Below are positions 42,970-51,982 of a DNA stretch of 64,000 nt, one piece after another. The stretch's first letter is position 1; each line of letters starts with the position of its first letter. The DNA comes from Elizabethkingia occulta (GTDB taxonomy: Bacteria; Bacteroidota; Bacteroidia; Flavobacteriales; Weeksellaceae). The notes under the pieces were generated by a model. It did not search any database. It was not told the origin of the DNA and saw only the letters and a list, made by a program, of their open reading frames with translations. The stretch covers positions 248,001-312,000 of the forward strand of contig NZ_MAHX01000013.1 of the NCBI RefSeq assembly GCF_002023715.1, read 5' to 3'. A program made the translations under genes and the position numbers.

Positions 42970-43902
42970 ATGCTTAAAAAATACTCAAATATGGATATAA
43001 ATTTGCAGGAAATCTATTCAACAATCTACAAGAACGCAGTTCTATTTTTAAAACGTGGAATTAAAGAAATTATACAGAATGATAAAGAAGTTTTTGATCC
43101 GGAAATAGCAATTATATCCTGTCTTTATATCCAGACATCAATAGAATTATCGCTAAAGGCTTACTTAATAAAAGAAGTTGACATTAATGCTATTTTAAAA
43201 AATAACATGGCTTTTTCTAGCGAAACCCTTTTGGAAAAGTTTAAACAAAATCATTTAAAGACTAAGACATATGAAGAGCTAAAGAATATTTTTAAAGACA
43301 ATAGCGATTTGGTCTTTTTTACGGATCTCCATTTTGATCACCTTACTAAATTTCAATTGTATAGAAATAAACTCATACATTTAAATTTATTTTTGTCCGA
43401 AGACGAAATCATTAATCTCAAAAAAGAATTAATTTTTGCTGTAACGCATTTACTGATGCCTTTACTGACAGATATCAGTTTTGAATTTGAAAGCCCCTCA
43501 GAATTTTATGAGGAGCATTTGGATAGAAAAGATTTTAACGAGTTGATATCATTTCAACCTTATGTTGATGAAATGCGTAGAATGGCAGTCGAATATTCCG
43601 GTTTAGCATACGAATGCATAAATTGTTGTAAAAAGACATTTTCTCCAAATAATGAAATATGTTATTGTTGTAATTTAAATCTAGAATACGCAGCAGGTTA
43701 TATTGACTGCGAAGATTGTGAAGCTAAAAAAGCAATCGTTTACGATACATTAAATATTCATGAAGAAGGTAATGAACATAGTATAATGGGAGTCTGCATG
43801 AACTGTGGTGACAAGATGAACGTCTACGAATGTCCCGACTGTGAAATTAGATTTACCTTTTATGGTCAGCCAGATTTTGAAGAGAAAATTTGTAAATGTT
43901 AA
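42970..43902 (+). CDS. HEPN-like protein with C-terminal zinc ribbons, 310 aa
   Basis: The N-terminal ~190 residues are helical and contain RNKLIH in FQLYRNKLIHLNLFL (about residues 131-136), the R-x4-H motif of HEPN ribonucleases. The C-terminal ~95 residues carry at least five C-x-x-C pairs (CINC, CYCC, CEDC, CMNC, CPDC), forming zinc ribbons for nucleic-acid or protein binding. HEPN proteins are common as RNases or toxins in defence systems. An ATG at 42991 is also possible. It begins the rightward island after the helicase; the next gene is 9 bases away. Confidence 0.7.
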   Translation: MLKKYSNMDINLQEIYSTIYKNAVLFLKRGIKEIIQNDKEVFDPEIAIISCLYIQTSIELSLKAYLIKEVDINAILKNNMAFSSETLLEKFKQNHLKTKTYEELKNIFKDNSDLVFFTDLHFDHLTKFQLYRNKLIHLNLFLSEDEIINLKKELIFAVTHLLMPLLTDISFEFESPSEFYEEHLDRKDFNELISFQPYVDEMRRMAVEYSGLAYECINCCKKTFSPNNEICYCCNLNLEYAAGYIDCEDCEAKKAIVYDTLNIHEEGNEHSIMGVCMNCGDKMNVYECPDCEIRFTFYGQPDFEEKICKC

Positions 43903-43911
43903 AATATTAAT

Positions 43912-44649
43912 ATGGATAAAGCTAAAAAAATTGAAAAGTGGAAATATAAGAATAGTGTTTTGAATTCCTTTAAAAACGATGATAAGGAATTTGAGAAGTT
44001 ATCAGAAATTATTGACGCTGCTAATAAAACAGATCTTAAAGAGATTTTTAGTAATGGCCTGGAATCTAGATATGAGCAGTATAAAAAGTATTTGTATGTA
44101 GATAATTTGTTTTTGTTCAGGGATCTGGAACAGCATATTAAGGATTCAGTCTATTGCTTGATTATTAATGCTTATATCCCTAGTATTACTAATACAAATC
44201 TACTTCTTGAAAGAGCATTAAAGCTTACTTTAATACAATTTGAGGTTGGTACTGTTGCAGATTATGGTGATGAAGAAATAATAAAAAAATATATTCAGGC
44301 TGATAAGATGTACGCTGGGAGAAGTATGGACAAAAATATTCAGAGATGTAAAAAATACAAAATACTTAGTGAAGAGGAAGCAAATGAATTAAATAAATAT
44401 AAGCTAAAATTCAGAGATGGATTTTCCCATTTTACGCCAGCGAATATATTAGGCGGAGAAGAGAAACTGATAAGTATTCCTTTAGGACAAAATGACCCTG
44501 ATTTTGAAAGAAAGTTAAAAATGCCTTCATATCAATCAATGCAAGTGATACATTTTGCAACAATGAATGCTGAAAAACATCTCGCTTATGTTCTTGATAT
44601 CCTGAATCATTTACAATACAAAGTTTTAGAACAATTTAGTAAGAAATAG
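43912..44649 (+). CDS. HEPN-motif protein, 245 aa
   Basis: A helical, soluble protein. FRDGFSHF (about residues 166-173) has an R-x4-H HEPN-type motif, close in form to the R-N-P-F-S-H of other helical defence proteins. The rest (NTNLLLERALKLTLIQFEVG, MDKNIQRCKKYKILSEEEAN) has no other recognisable domain. It is 9 bases downstream of the HEPN/zinc-ribbon gene, which points to a joint transcript and perhaps a two-component pair. HEPN assignment is from motif and helicity only. Confidence 0.6.
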   Translation: MDKAKKIEKWKYKNSVLNSFKNDDKEFEKLSEIIDAANKTDLKEIFSNGLESRYEQYKKYLYVDNLFLFRDLEQHIKDSVYCLIINAYIPSITNTNLLLERALKLTLIQFEVGTVADYGDEEIIKKYIQADKMYAGRSMDKNIQRCKKYKILSEEEANELNKYKLKFRDGFSHFTPANILGGEEKLISIPLGQNDPDFERKLKMPSYQSMQVIHFATMNAEKHLAYVLDILNHLQYKVLEQFSKK

Positions 44650-44748
44650 GAATTTTATAGCTTTTTAACTGTACTGTAATTTAATTAATCTTTATAAAAC
44701 AAGACATTATTTAACATTTATTTTAAATAATTTTTTGAAACTGTAGTA

Positions 44749-45945
44749 ATGATAACAATTGAGAATTTAACAAATGTGGTAAGTGGCTCACTGAAGATAA
44801 TCCATATTTTGAATAAGAGTTGTAAAAAAGTAAATGTCAAAGATGTTTACCTTCTTAATGAAGATACCCTTTGCTGCGACTTTTATGCTGTTGCAAGAAA
44901 TTCATATGATATAAAATTGGAAATGACCGCAATTATGGGGTGCTTTAATGGTATCTTCAGAAACAATCAATATGATAATGTTGATTTGAAAAATTATGCA
45001 GTCCGAGCCTTTGATGAAGACGATAATGAAATTTTATATGCTTTATCGACTAAAGCTACAGCAGAATTTATTGGAACCGGAAGATCCATTGAATGGCTTA
45101 CATCAACTTTTTTTCAGGAAAATACAGAAGACTATCGCCTTGCTCAAGCTAAGCAGATAATTTCTGAAATTGAGAATGGATTGAGAGAAATTGTAAAATT
45201 AAAGTTCAAAGATAAATTTGGTGATGAGTGGTGGGATAATGAAATTGATAATAAAATAAAAAGGGATGTTAAGAAAATCTATTTTAACAATTTTGGAGTA
45301 GATTGTAATGAGGGTAATATTTTGATTGCTTATACTTTTACATTACAAGTGAAAGAAATTATCTTATCTAACTTTAATCTATTCGCAAATTATTTCCAAA
45401 GCCCTGCACAATTTGAAAGTTCGATGGATACTTTAAATAAATTAAGAAGGGAAGAAGCTCATAATAGACCCATTTCACATCTAGATTTGGAAAATTTAAA
45501 ACATCTTCACCAAGATTTACTGTCTGTTGTTCTGCTTGATCTAAAATCATTTCAATCTGTTTTTTTAACTGAGAACTGGAGAAGTAAAATAAAAAAAATA
45601 ATGAAAGAGTGGAAGTATAAACCTGTATATCATAATAAGGATATTGATGCCGAATTTGATGAGGTACAAAAGCTTTTTAAGATTAAAGATAATCTATCTT
45701 ATCTCATCTCAAATTTGGATGATACAATTATTAAATTAGAATCAATAACGGTACCTATTCATAAGAAAAGTATTCATTTAGAATTATTGAACTGTTTTGA
45801 AGATTATAAGGATCTCCAAAAATCTTTATTTAATGAAACTTTAACCTTAGATAATGAAAGAATAGATTTTGTGAAAAATCAAATAAAAGCGCAAGAATCT
45901 AAGATGGATGTGTTCGCAGAAAAGTTTCTGCTAAATGAAAACTAG
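44749..45945 (+). CDS. Swt1-type HEPN-like protein, 398 aa
   Basis: N-terminal ~130 residues are β-rich (VYLLNEDTLCCDFYAVARNS). The central region contains RREEAHNRPISHLDLENLKH (about residues 232-245), the R-x4-H motif with A-H-N-R that resembles Swt1-type HEPN domains. The C-terminal ~130 residues are helical (HKKSIHLELLNCFEDYKDLQ). The likely activity is RNase or RNA binding, by inference from the HEPN motif. Separated by 99 bases from the upstream gene. Confidence 0.62.
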   Translation: MITIENLTNVVSGSLKIIHILNKSCKKVNVKDVYLLNEDTLCCDFYAVARNSYDIKLEMTAIMGCFNGIFRNNQYDNVDLKNYAVRAFDEDDNEILYALSTKATAEFIGTGRSIEWLTSTFFQENTEDYRLAQAKQIISEIENGLREIVKLKFKDKFGDEWWDNEIDNKIKRDVKKIYFNNFGVDCNEGNILIAYTFTLQVKEIILSNFNLFANYFQSPAQFESSMDTLNKLRREEAHNRPISHLDLENLKHLHQDLLSVVLLDLKSFQSVFLTENWRSKIKKIMKEWKYKPVYHNKDIDAEFDEVQKLFKIKDNLSYLISNLDDTIIKLESITVPIHKKSIHLELLNCFEDYKDLQKSLFNETLTLDNERIDFVKNQIKAQESKMDVFAEKFLLNEN

Positions 45946-46079
45946 AAATGAACAATATTTAAATAGGAATTAAAAATAAACACGCTTATCTCTGAGAAAA
46001 ATTATAACCAAGGCGTAAATTAAAATTACCATAGAGAAAATAGAAGATTATAGAAGTATATTGTAGAAAATTAATTACC

Positions 46080-47027
46080 ATGAAAAAAAGCGTTAGAGGT
46101 AAAAACCATATAGGTATCCAGCCGATAAGAGTACTAAAACACAATTTAACTACACGTTTACTTGAGAGAAATGAGGAATTTATAAAGTTATTACAAATAA
46201 GCTCAAAGCTAAGTGATAGTATTAGTTATGTAGGTAAAGAATTACCTCTCAGGAACAAACAAACACCCCGTGTTGATAAAGATGGAATGATATATATTCA
46301 CGAAACATATCTGTCTTACCTTTGGATGATCAGCTTTTCGATGTTTGTTCTTTATGAGGAGGGAATCGTAATTCCTGATCAAGTTAAAAGAGGTATTCCT
46401 ACTCACAAAAATCAAAATATAGAATTAATAAAACTTACGGAAGAATTATTTGATTATGCCAAATCATTAGTGAGAGTTTATTCAAAGTGGGATACAGAAT
46501 ATTTTCCTAATCCTGAGATTTTTGATGAAAAGACGGATGAAGGTTTTTATATTCCTAGAGCTAATGATCTGTATGTAGAAGCAATTAACTTTATTCTATT
46601 CCACGAAATAGCACACGCAGAATTAGAACATATAAAAAAAAGAGTTGAAAATAATCTGGAAGGAGAAAGTGTCAAAACATTAGAAATTGAAGCAGATTCG
46701 CGAGCAATATCTTTACTCTTGGGAAATTGCAGAGAGCCACTTGTAAGTCATTTAGCGATAGTTGTAGGTTTGGCCTCGATGCTTTTTGTTAGCCAAGATC
46801 TATCGGGCGGAAATGATCATCCAGATGTTGATGTTAGAATTGAAAATGCTTTAGATTTAATTAACCCATCCGAAGATAGTTCTGTATGGGCATTTTTGGT
46901 GTTATTTTTAAAATTGTGGGACAAACAGTTTTCTCACAACTTTGTTACAGATACACATTATCGTAATTTTAAAGAGTTATACTATGAGCTTTTAGAACAA
47001 GCTAAACAGGTAAGTAAAAAGCCATAA
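46080..47027 (+). CDS. Lit-like metallopeptidase (peptidase U49 family)
   Basis: A 315-aa protein with a zinc metalloprotease signature at about residues 175-184 (HEIAHAELEHIKK; H-E-x-x-H). The downstream EADSRAISLLLG (near 203) is a likely third metal ligand, and HPDVDVRI follows. This arrangement matches peptidase U49, the family of the phage-exclusion protease Lit, which cleaves EF-Tu upon T4 infection in E. coli. No signal peptide is visible. It could act as an abortive-infection protease. Located inside a group of HEPN-motif genes. Confidence 0.75.
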   Translation: MKKSVRGKNHIGIQPIRVLKHNLTTRLLERNEEFIKLLQISSKLSDSISYVGKELPLRNKQTPRVDKDGMIYIHETYLSYLWMISFSMFVLYEEGIVIPDQVKRGIPTHKNQNIELIKLTEELFDYAKSLVRVYSKWDTEYFPNPEIFDEKTDEGFYIPRANDLYVEAINFILFHEIAHAELEHIKKRVENNLEGESVKTLEIEADSRAISLLLGNCREPLVSHLAIVVGLASMLFVSQDLSGGNDHPDVDVRIENALDLINPSEDSSVWAFLVLFLKLWDKQFSHNFVTDTHYRNFKELYYELLEQAKQVSKKP

Positions 47028-47073
47028 ACTGGTTCATAAATTAGTGATTCAAAATTATTAAAGTAATATTTAT

Positions 47074-48180
47074 ATGAGTACCAAAATTCAATGGCTTATT
47101 CCCTGCTATTTCGATGCAGATGATAGTTCTGATGAGGAAATAATTCTTGATATTACCGACAATGTAAAGCATATTCTTACATTAAATATTTCAGAAAAAA
47201 AAATAGAATATGGGTTTAACTATGGTCTGAAAACTTTTGTTTCTGATGAGGTTGAAAAAGTTTTGATTAAAATTCTGCCAAAATTTAGGAGTGGTTTTGT
47301 TGAAACAAATCGTGTCCAAAATTATGTTTTTAATAATCTAGGAATGATTTATTCATATTTTAATGTTGATAATAATTATAAGAACTGGCATTATTCAACA
47401 GGAATAGCCATAATAGAAACTCAATTAACCCGAAAAACAATAATACCTTCCAGAGATCAAATTAAAAATCTGAATTCAATTCCTTATGATTTTATTCAGA
47501 GTTATAATCAATATAAGGCACTACAGAAAGAGATTTCATTTCTATTTTTATCTGCATTGCACTTAACTTTCCCAACAACTTCCGTGATGGGATTGAATAA
47601 CGTTTTTAATGGTGGGATTATTCACTTCAAGTCAAAGAAGAGAAACTTTTACGAAGATCTGAAAACAGATGTTTTCATGCATCATGTCTTAATTACTAAA
47701 TCACGAATAATAAATCTGAAAGACAATTTATCAGGAATTGCTAAAGTATGGGATTGTAATTTATGGTCTTTAAAAAGATATTTAATAAGTGTTGAATCTC
47801 ATGTTGAGGATATGGATAAGCTCCTGGATTTGGTTTATGCAATGGAGGGATTATTTGAAAAAAATGCATCATCTGATTTTATGAAATTGTTTTGTATAAT
47901 TCATTTGACACAAAATAAGAACGATGCTAAAAAAATGAAAGGAATTTTAGATGCTGTTTTTAAAATTAGGAATGAAATAGCGCATGGAGGATCTTACTAC
48001 AGAGGATATGAATATATAAAACTTAATGGGAAAGACGTGCTTTCACAAGATATTTACTGGGAGATGAAAGTGATTGTTTCTCAATTAATCATATTGGGGA
48101 TTAATAAGATATTGAACAATAAGGAGGTTAGAAATCTTAATTTCAAAATTGATGATTTGTATGACAAGATTTATACATAA
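47074..48180 (+). CDS. ApeA-type HEPN-like protein, 368 aa
   Basis: The C-terminal ~120 residues match ApeA-like HEPN features: LLDLVYAMEGLFEKNASSDF, then a helical run and the R-x4-H motif RNEIAHG (about residues 298-304). The N-terminal ~200 residues are β-rich and without a known domain. ApeA-like HEPN proteins are anticodon nucleases or abortive-infection effectors. The gene lies 46 bases after the Lit-like peptidase gene, so the two may be linked. Confidence 0.68.
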   Translation: MSTKIQWLIPCYFDADDSSDEEIILDITDNVKHILTLNISEKKIEYGFNYGLKTFVSDEVEKVLIKILPKFRSGFVETNRVQNYVFNNLGMIYSYFNVDNNYKNWHYSTGIAIIETQLTRKTIIPSRDQIKNLNSIPYDFIQSYNQYKALQKEISFLFLSALHLTFPTTSVMGLNNVFNGGIIHFKSKKRNFYEDLKTDVFMHHVLITKSRIINLKDNLSGIAKVWDCNLWSLKRYLISVESHVEDMDKLLDLVYAMEGLFEKNASSDFMKLFCIIHLTQNKNDAKKMKGILDAVFKIRNEIAHGGSYYRGYEYIKLNGKDVLSQDIYWEMKVIVSQLIILGINKILNNKEVRNLNFKIDDLYDKIYT

Positions 48181-48313
48181 TTACAGAAACTATATTCTTA
48201 AAAAAGCAAAAAAAAATAAATTTAGAAATCAGTGTAATTTATTTTATGACTTCTAATCATAAGCAAGTCTATTTTTATAATTTTATACTTACTAATAACT
48301 ATAAAACTTAAAA

Positions 48314-49960
48314 ATGCCAGGATACAATATTGAAGGTAAAAGGATTGTTATTTCAGATGATAAATACAAGGATATTTACTGGCCTGAACTCTCTGAGCTT
48401 TTAGAAGAGAAATTTTTTCAAACAGAAGTTGAAATTACTGACCCTAAAACAGTAGGTGAAATTCTTAAATTCAGCTTTACATTTTTCTGTAAAAAACTGG
48501 AAGACAAGATTCAAAGTGAAAAAAGATTTTCATTTTACTTATTTTGTCATAATCTACATGAAGATTCAATTGAGCTGCATCAAAAACAAATTGAAGGGTA
48601 TCGGCTAAGTATTAATGAAGAAAAATTTGCGGGATCACGCCGAATTTTAAAGATTATACTTGAACAGTCTACAAAATATAACCTTAAAGGTGCTCCTATT
48701 TTTTTTAATGAAATGCAGGATAATATGTTAGATTATTGCACGTTTCTTGAAGAATTAATTTATATTGGTGAGTGGGCATTTATTTCCAGCGAATATTTAG
48801 CAAGAGTTCAATTATTTCCAAAAGCAATAGGTGTTAAATATGAAAGGAAAGAAAAAGAAATTGCTTTTCTAACCTATCAGCCTTACCCATTATTCTTTTC
48901 GTATATTTTCAATGATTTAAACAATCATAATTCAGAAGTTGCTCTCTCGGATTGCCTTCATGATTTTAAACATTTAGTTGAAGATAAATATTCTATTAAA
49001 TATGATAATCTATGTTACTTTGTTGCAGAAAATTTACAAAAACCTGAGAACCGATTAGGTGTTACACATTTTCCTGAAATTGTTAAAAGGATTAAGGCTA
49101 ATACTGCTGTTGATCATACATTTCTTGATAGTTTCTATGAAGGTTTGACCATTAAAAAGCAAAATGCTTTAAGTATAGAAGAGTGCTTTTATAAAAACCA
49201 AGATATATATAGACATATGTATCGACCTATTTTAGAATATACCATTGATGATAAACAATACCATATTATTGGTGTTAACAAATGGATGGAAAGTATTTCA
49301 CAGCTATCAACAAATTGCTTTCCATTTGGAATTTTTCCTCCAGAATGGAAGGTTAATAATGATTTAAAGAAATTTATTGAAAAAGTTGATAATACGCACG
49401 ATAAAGTTCTTCAAAACCCTATATCTGAAATAATCAGATCGAAAAAGTTTCCGTTTGAAATTGATATTAAGAGCTTTCAGACTCATAAGAAGCAATTTAT
49501 TAATATTGATAGTACAATTGGTGATATTGATATTCTTTTTCTCGATTTAAATAACAAAAAAATATATGTTTCAGAATGTAAACATAATCGATCCCGATTT
49601 GATTATAATAACTGGAAAAGAGACTACAGTAATTTTAAAGATAAATACGAAAACCAGTTGAAAAGAAAAACGGACTGGGTAAAGGATAATATTGTTGTTA
49701 TTCAAAACCATTTTAAATTAAGAGTCACTGATCCAATTGAAGTGGATTTAAATGATTTTGAAGTTGTAGGCATTTTTATTATTAATGCCCCAACTTTGTA
49801 TATGTACAATAGCCAAAGCAAGTGTTATACTATTCACGATTTTTGTAGACTTCTTAATAATGAAAATCCTTATCCAGATTTTGTTGTAACATCAGAATGT
49901 ACAGGTACTGTAAACACAATAAAACATCCTTATTTTGACGATATTGAAAAACAAATTTAA
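48314..49960 (+). CDS. PD-(D/E)xK nuclease-like protein, 548 aa
   Basis: The C-terminal third contains GDIDILFLDLNNKKIYVSEC with K next (about residues 402-422; D...E-x-K), the signature of PD-(D/E)xK nucleases. Downstream NRSRFDYNNWKRDYSNFKDK supplies basic residues. The N-terminal ~380 residues are a helical/β mixture without a recognised domain. A DNase or defence role is likely. It is the last gene of the rightward island; an inverted repeat follows at 50041-50111. Confidence 0.7.
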   Translation: MPGYNIEGKRIVISDDKYKDIYWPELSELLEEKFFQTEVEITDPKTVGEILKFSFTFFCKKLEDKIQSEKRFSFYLFCHNLHEDSIELHQKQIEGYRLSINEEKFAGSRRILKIILEQSTKYNLKGAPIFFNEMQDNMLDYCTFLEELIYIGEWAFISSEYLARVQLFPKAIGVKYERKEKEIAFLTYQPYPLFFSYIFNDLNNHNSEVALSDCLHDFKHLVEDKYSIKYDNLCYFVAENLQKPENRLGVTHFPEIVKRIKANTAVDHTFLDSFYEGLTIKKQNALSIEECFYKNQDIYRHMYRPILEYTIDDKQYHIIGVNKWMESISQLSTNCFPFGIFPPEWKVNNDLKKFIEKVDNTHDKVLQNPISEIIRSKKFPFEIDIKSFQTHKKQFINIDSTIGDIDILFLDLNNKKIYVSECKHNRSRFDYNNWKRDYSNFKDKYENQLKRKTDWVKDNIVVIQNHFKLRVTDPIEVDLNDFEVVGIFIINAPTLYMYNSQSKCYTIHDFCRLLNNENPYPDFVVTSECTGTVNTIKHPYFDDIEKQI

Positions 49961-50040
49961 GAATGTCTATTAATGGTGAGCATGATACGTAGTTAAAATT
50001 TAAAAAATAATGTGATAAGACTTTACTTAAGTTAACTTAG

Positions 50041-50111
50041 TTAGTCAACACTTAATCTGACAGTTATAATCAAATTAAATAACTTTGAAAAACAGATTAA
50101 GTGTTGACTAA
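50041..50111. repeat. 19-bp perfect inverted repeat, 33-base spacer
   Basis: TTAGTCAACACTTAATCTG (50041-50059) is repeated inverted at 50093-50111 with no mismatch. Partial complementarity extends further. No T-tract adjoins the arms, so it is not an ordinary terminator. It lies between convergent genes (rightward 548-aa nuclease, leftward HNH gene). It could be a terminator-like element, a recombination site or a transposon end. The 251 bases between the genes show nothing else. Confidence 0.75.
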
Positions 50112-50211
50112 TTAAACTAAACATAGGTTCGATTTCTCCTTATTGGAAATCTAGGTCATATTAACTCATTGGAAAATCCATTTCGCATAGTACGAGTTGT
50201 GATTCTATTGG

Positions 50212-51033
50212 CTATCGAATGTTAATTTTAAATTCATGATAATCACCTCTGTTAGAAATAGATAAATCTCGTGAAACGGTAAAGGTATGAGTGTGGTCAA
50301 AATTACAAATTCCTATTCCTGGTTCTGGAACAGTTTGTTTGGAAAGTGAATCCCAAATAGGTGACGGGCGTCTAATATTGACTTTACCATTACATCCAGT
50401 AAAAATACAATTTCCTTTATATAGGATCTCGTTCGGCTTTTGCTTTATCTCTTTTATTGCTTTGATTATATATAATAGACTGAAAGAAATTAAGATAATG
50501 CATAGAAAGATCGATGAATCAAGTTTTTTATCATCTATATATGTTACATAAAGTAATGATACAATGATCATTATTGTTGAAATAAGAATAGATACATAGG
50601 ATTTTAGAGGATTAAATTTTTTCTCAATAGGATAATAGGTAATATGCGGATATTTTGCAAATTTTCCTCTTCCTATTGGAAAGGGATGGTAAGTCCCGGT
50701 TAATGTGTCTCTCACATGTCTTTCATGATTCACTTTTATTGCTTGAAGTTCTTCCAAAGAGTAATACTTAGTTTCTTCATGACATGTAGGATGTAGAAGA
50801 AAATGATTTTCGTACCTGTCTTTTTCTTGCAAAGGAATGTCTCTGTAGCTAGGCAAGCTTTTATCACTTCTAGCTATTACATGTGCTTGATGTACAATAT
50901 ATGTCAAATTTTCCATATCAATAAATGGAATTTTGCAATAAGCACAAATACCACCTGATAGTCCCCATAGAAGTTTTAAATCTCTATTCCGAAGCCTATT
51001 TCTGTGAACTTTTTCCGTTTTATTTTTTTTCAT
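50212..51033 (-). CDS. HNH nuclease with two membrane helices, 273 aa
   Basis: The N-terminal ~110 residues contain a zinc-bound HNH domain: CAYCKIPFIDMENLTYIVHQ, HVIARSD, and ENHFLLHPTCHEETK (H, N, H, plus zinc cysteines). Two adjacent transmembrane helices follow (SYVSILISTIMIIVSLLYVT; SSIFLCIILISFSLLYIIKA). The C-terminal β-domain has GNCIFTGCNGKVNIRRPSP. A nuclease anchored in the inner membrane is unusual and suggests an antiphage effector. It is encoded on the opposite strand to the HEPN island. Confidence 0.75.
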   Translation of the reverse strand: MKKNKTEKVHRNRLRNRDLKLLWGLSGGICAYCKIPFIDMENLTYIVHQAHVIARSDKSLPSYRDIPLQEKDRYENHFLLHPTCHEETKYYSLEELQAIKVNHERHVRDTLTGTYHPFPIGRGKFAKYPHITYYPIEKKFNPLKSYVSILISTIMIIVSLLYVTYIDDKKLDSSIFLCIILISFSLLYIIKAIKEIKQKPNEILYKGNCIFTGCNGKVNIRRPSPIWDSLSKQTVPEPGIGICNFDHTHTFTVSRDLSISNRGDYHEFKINIR

Positions 51034-51134
51034 AAATATTTAAATATATATTTGATAATAAATCATTTGAAATATACACTTTAATTGCATATTAATACTT
51101 GATGTGCAATTTCTAAATAAGGAAATACTATAGT

Positions 51135-51155
51135 ATTTTACTGATTATTAGTAAT
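51135..51155. repeat. att-like direct repeat, left copy
   Basis: ATTTTACTGATTATTAGTAA plus T occurs here and again at 51983-52003. It contains TTACT-7 bases-AGTAA, an inverted pair with a 7-base centre as in tyrosine-recombinase core sites. The following sequence (TTTGTACCATTTTT then about 30 bases) is also shared with the second copy. Confidence 0.7.
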
Positions 51156-51286
51156 TTTTTGTGCTAAATATTATACATTTATTTGTATCATATTTGTACC
51201 ATTTTTATTTAACTAATTGATTATCATATATTGTTATGTTATATAAAGTTCGTTAACAACGATTAATAACAATCTCTAAATATTAA

Positions 51287-51312
51287 AAAACCGTGGTAAA
51301 ACCACGGTTTTT
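51287..51312. terminator. Strong bidirectional hairpin with flanking inverted repeat
   Basis: AAAACCGTGGT (51287-51297) pairs with ACCACGGTTTT (51301-51311) around an AAA loop, with T/A tracts on both sides: a strong terminator on either strand. It is enclosed by a second inverted pair, CGATTAATAACAAT near 51252 and ATTGTTATTAATCG near 51340. No gene lies in 51034-51586. Confidence 0.75.
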
Positions 51313-51586
51313 GCTATTTGAATGAGATTGTTTTTAATTGTTATTAATCGTTTTTAATCGTTTTTAATTATCTATTTGTACCATATTTGTAACGCGTCTT
51401 AATTGGCGATAATATGCGTCTTATCATGTCTTAATTTTGTTAATTATCTGGTTTTTAGATTCTTTTTATTGGGAGTTAAAATATTGAAAATTGTAAGCAG
51501 AATAGCGCCTTTTTTTAGGTAAATACTATGACGAAGCCTATATTTAATGTAGTAACTTTTTAGTTTTCAAAAATTATGGTGATCAT

Positions 51587-51859
51587 CTAGGTTAAGTTAT
51601 TTTTATTTATGTATATTTTGCTACCTTTAGTAAGCCCTTTTTTATTAGCTTTTACTCTGTTAAGAGAAGTGATTTTAATCATTTTTCCATGTAGGGATTG
51701 ATAAATTTCTTCGTCTTTTATTATTTCAAATGGGATATCTAGAGCAATTGAAATTCTTTTAGCATTTTGTGATGCATAGAGAGCAAGGTTAATAAGTTTT
51801 TTTCGTGTATAATTTCGGTAAGCTATTTTCATTCTCTTGCGTAAATTTTTGCTGTTCAT
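51587..51859 (-). CDS. Small basic hypothetical protein, 90 aa
   Basis: A 90-aa strongly basic protein (MNSKNLRKRMKIAYRNYTRK; K/R-rich, with an internal YASQNAKRISIALDIPFEII). It has no signal or membrane segment and could bind nucleic acid. It is isolated, lying between the att-like direct repeats, and may be a passenger or a regulator. Not recognised. Confidence 0.5.
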   Translation of the reverse strand: MNSKNLRKRMKIAYRNYTRKKLINLALYASQNAKRISIALDIPFEIIKDEEIYQSLHGKMIKITSLNRVKANKKGLTKGSKIYINKNNLT

Positions 51860-51982
51860 TTTTATATATTTACCATACTAAAATACACACATTGTACTAT
51901 TCAAACGTTCTATTTGCTAATGGAAAAGTCAAAAATTTTATTTCCGGCTCAAATTTATAGTGTTGATCCCTTGCTGGATAAC

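Noticed and set aside
50112-50140. tRNA-like GGTTCGATT segment that could mark an integration site
   Set aside because: The flanking bases do not form a T-stem and no acceptor or anticodon arm can be folded.
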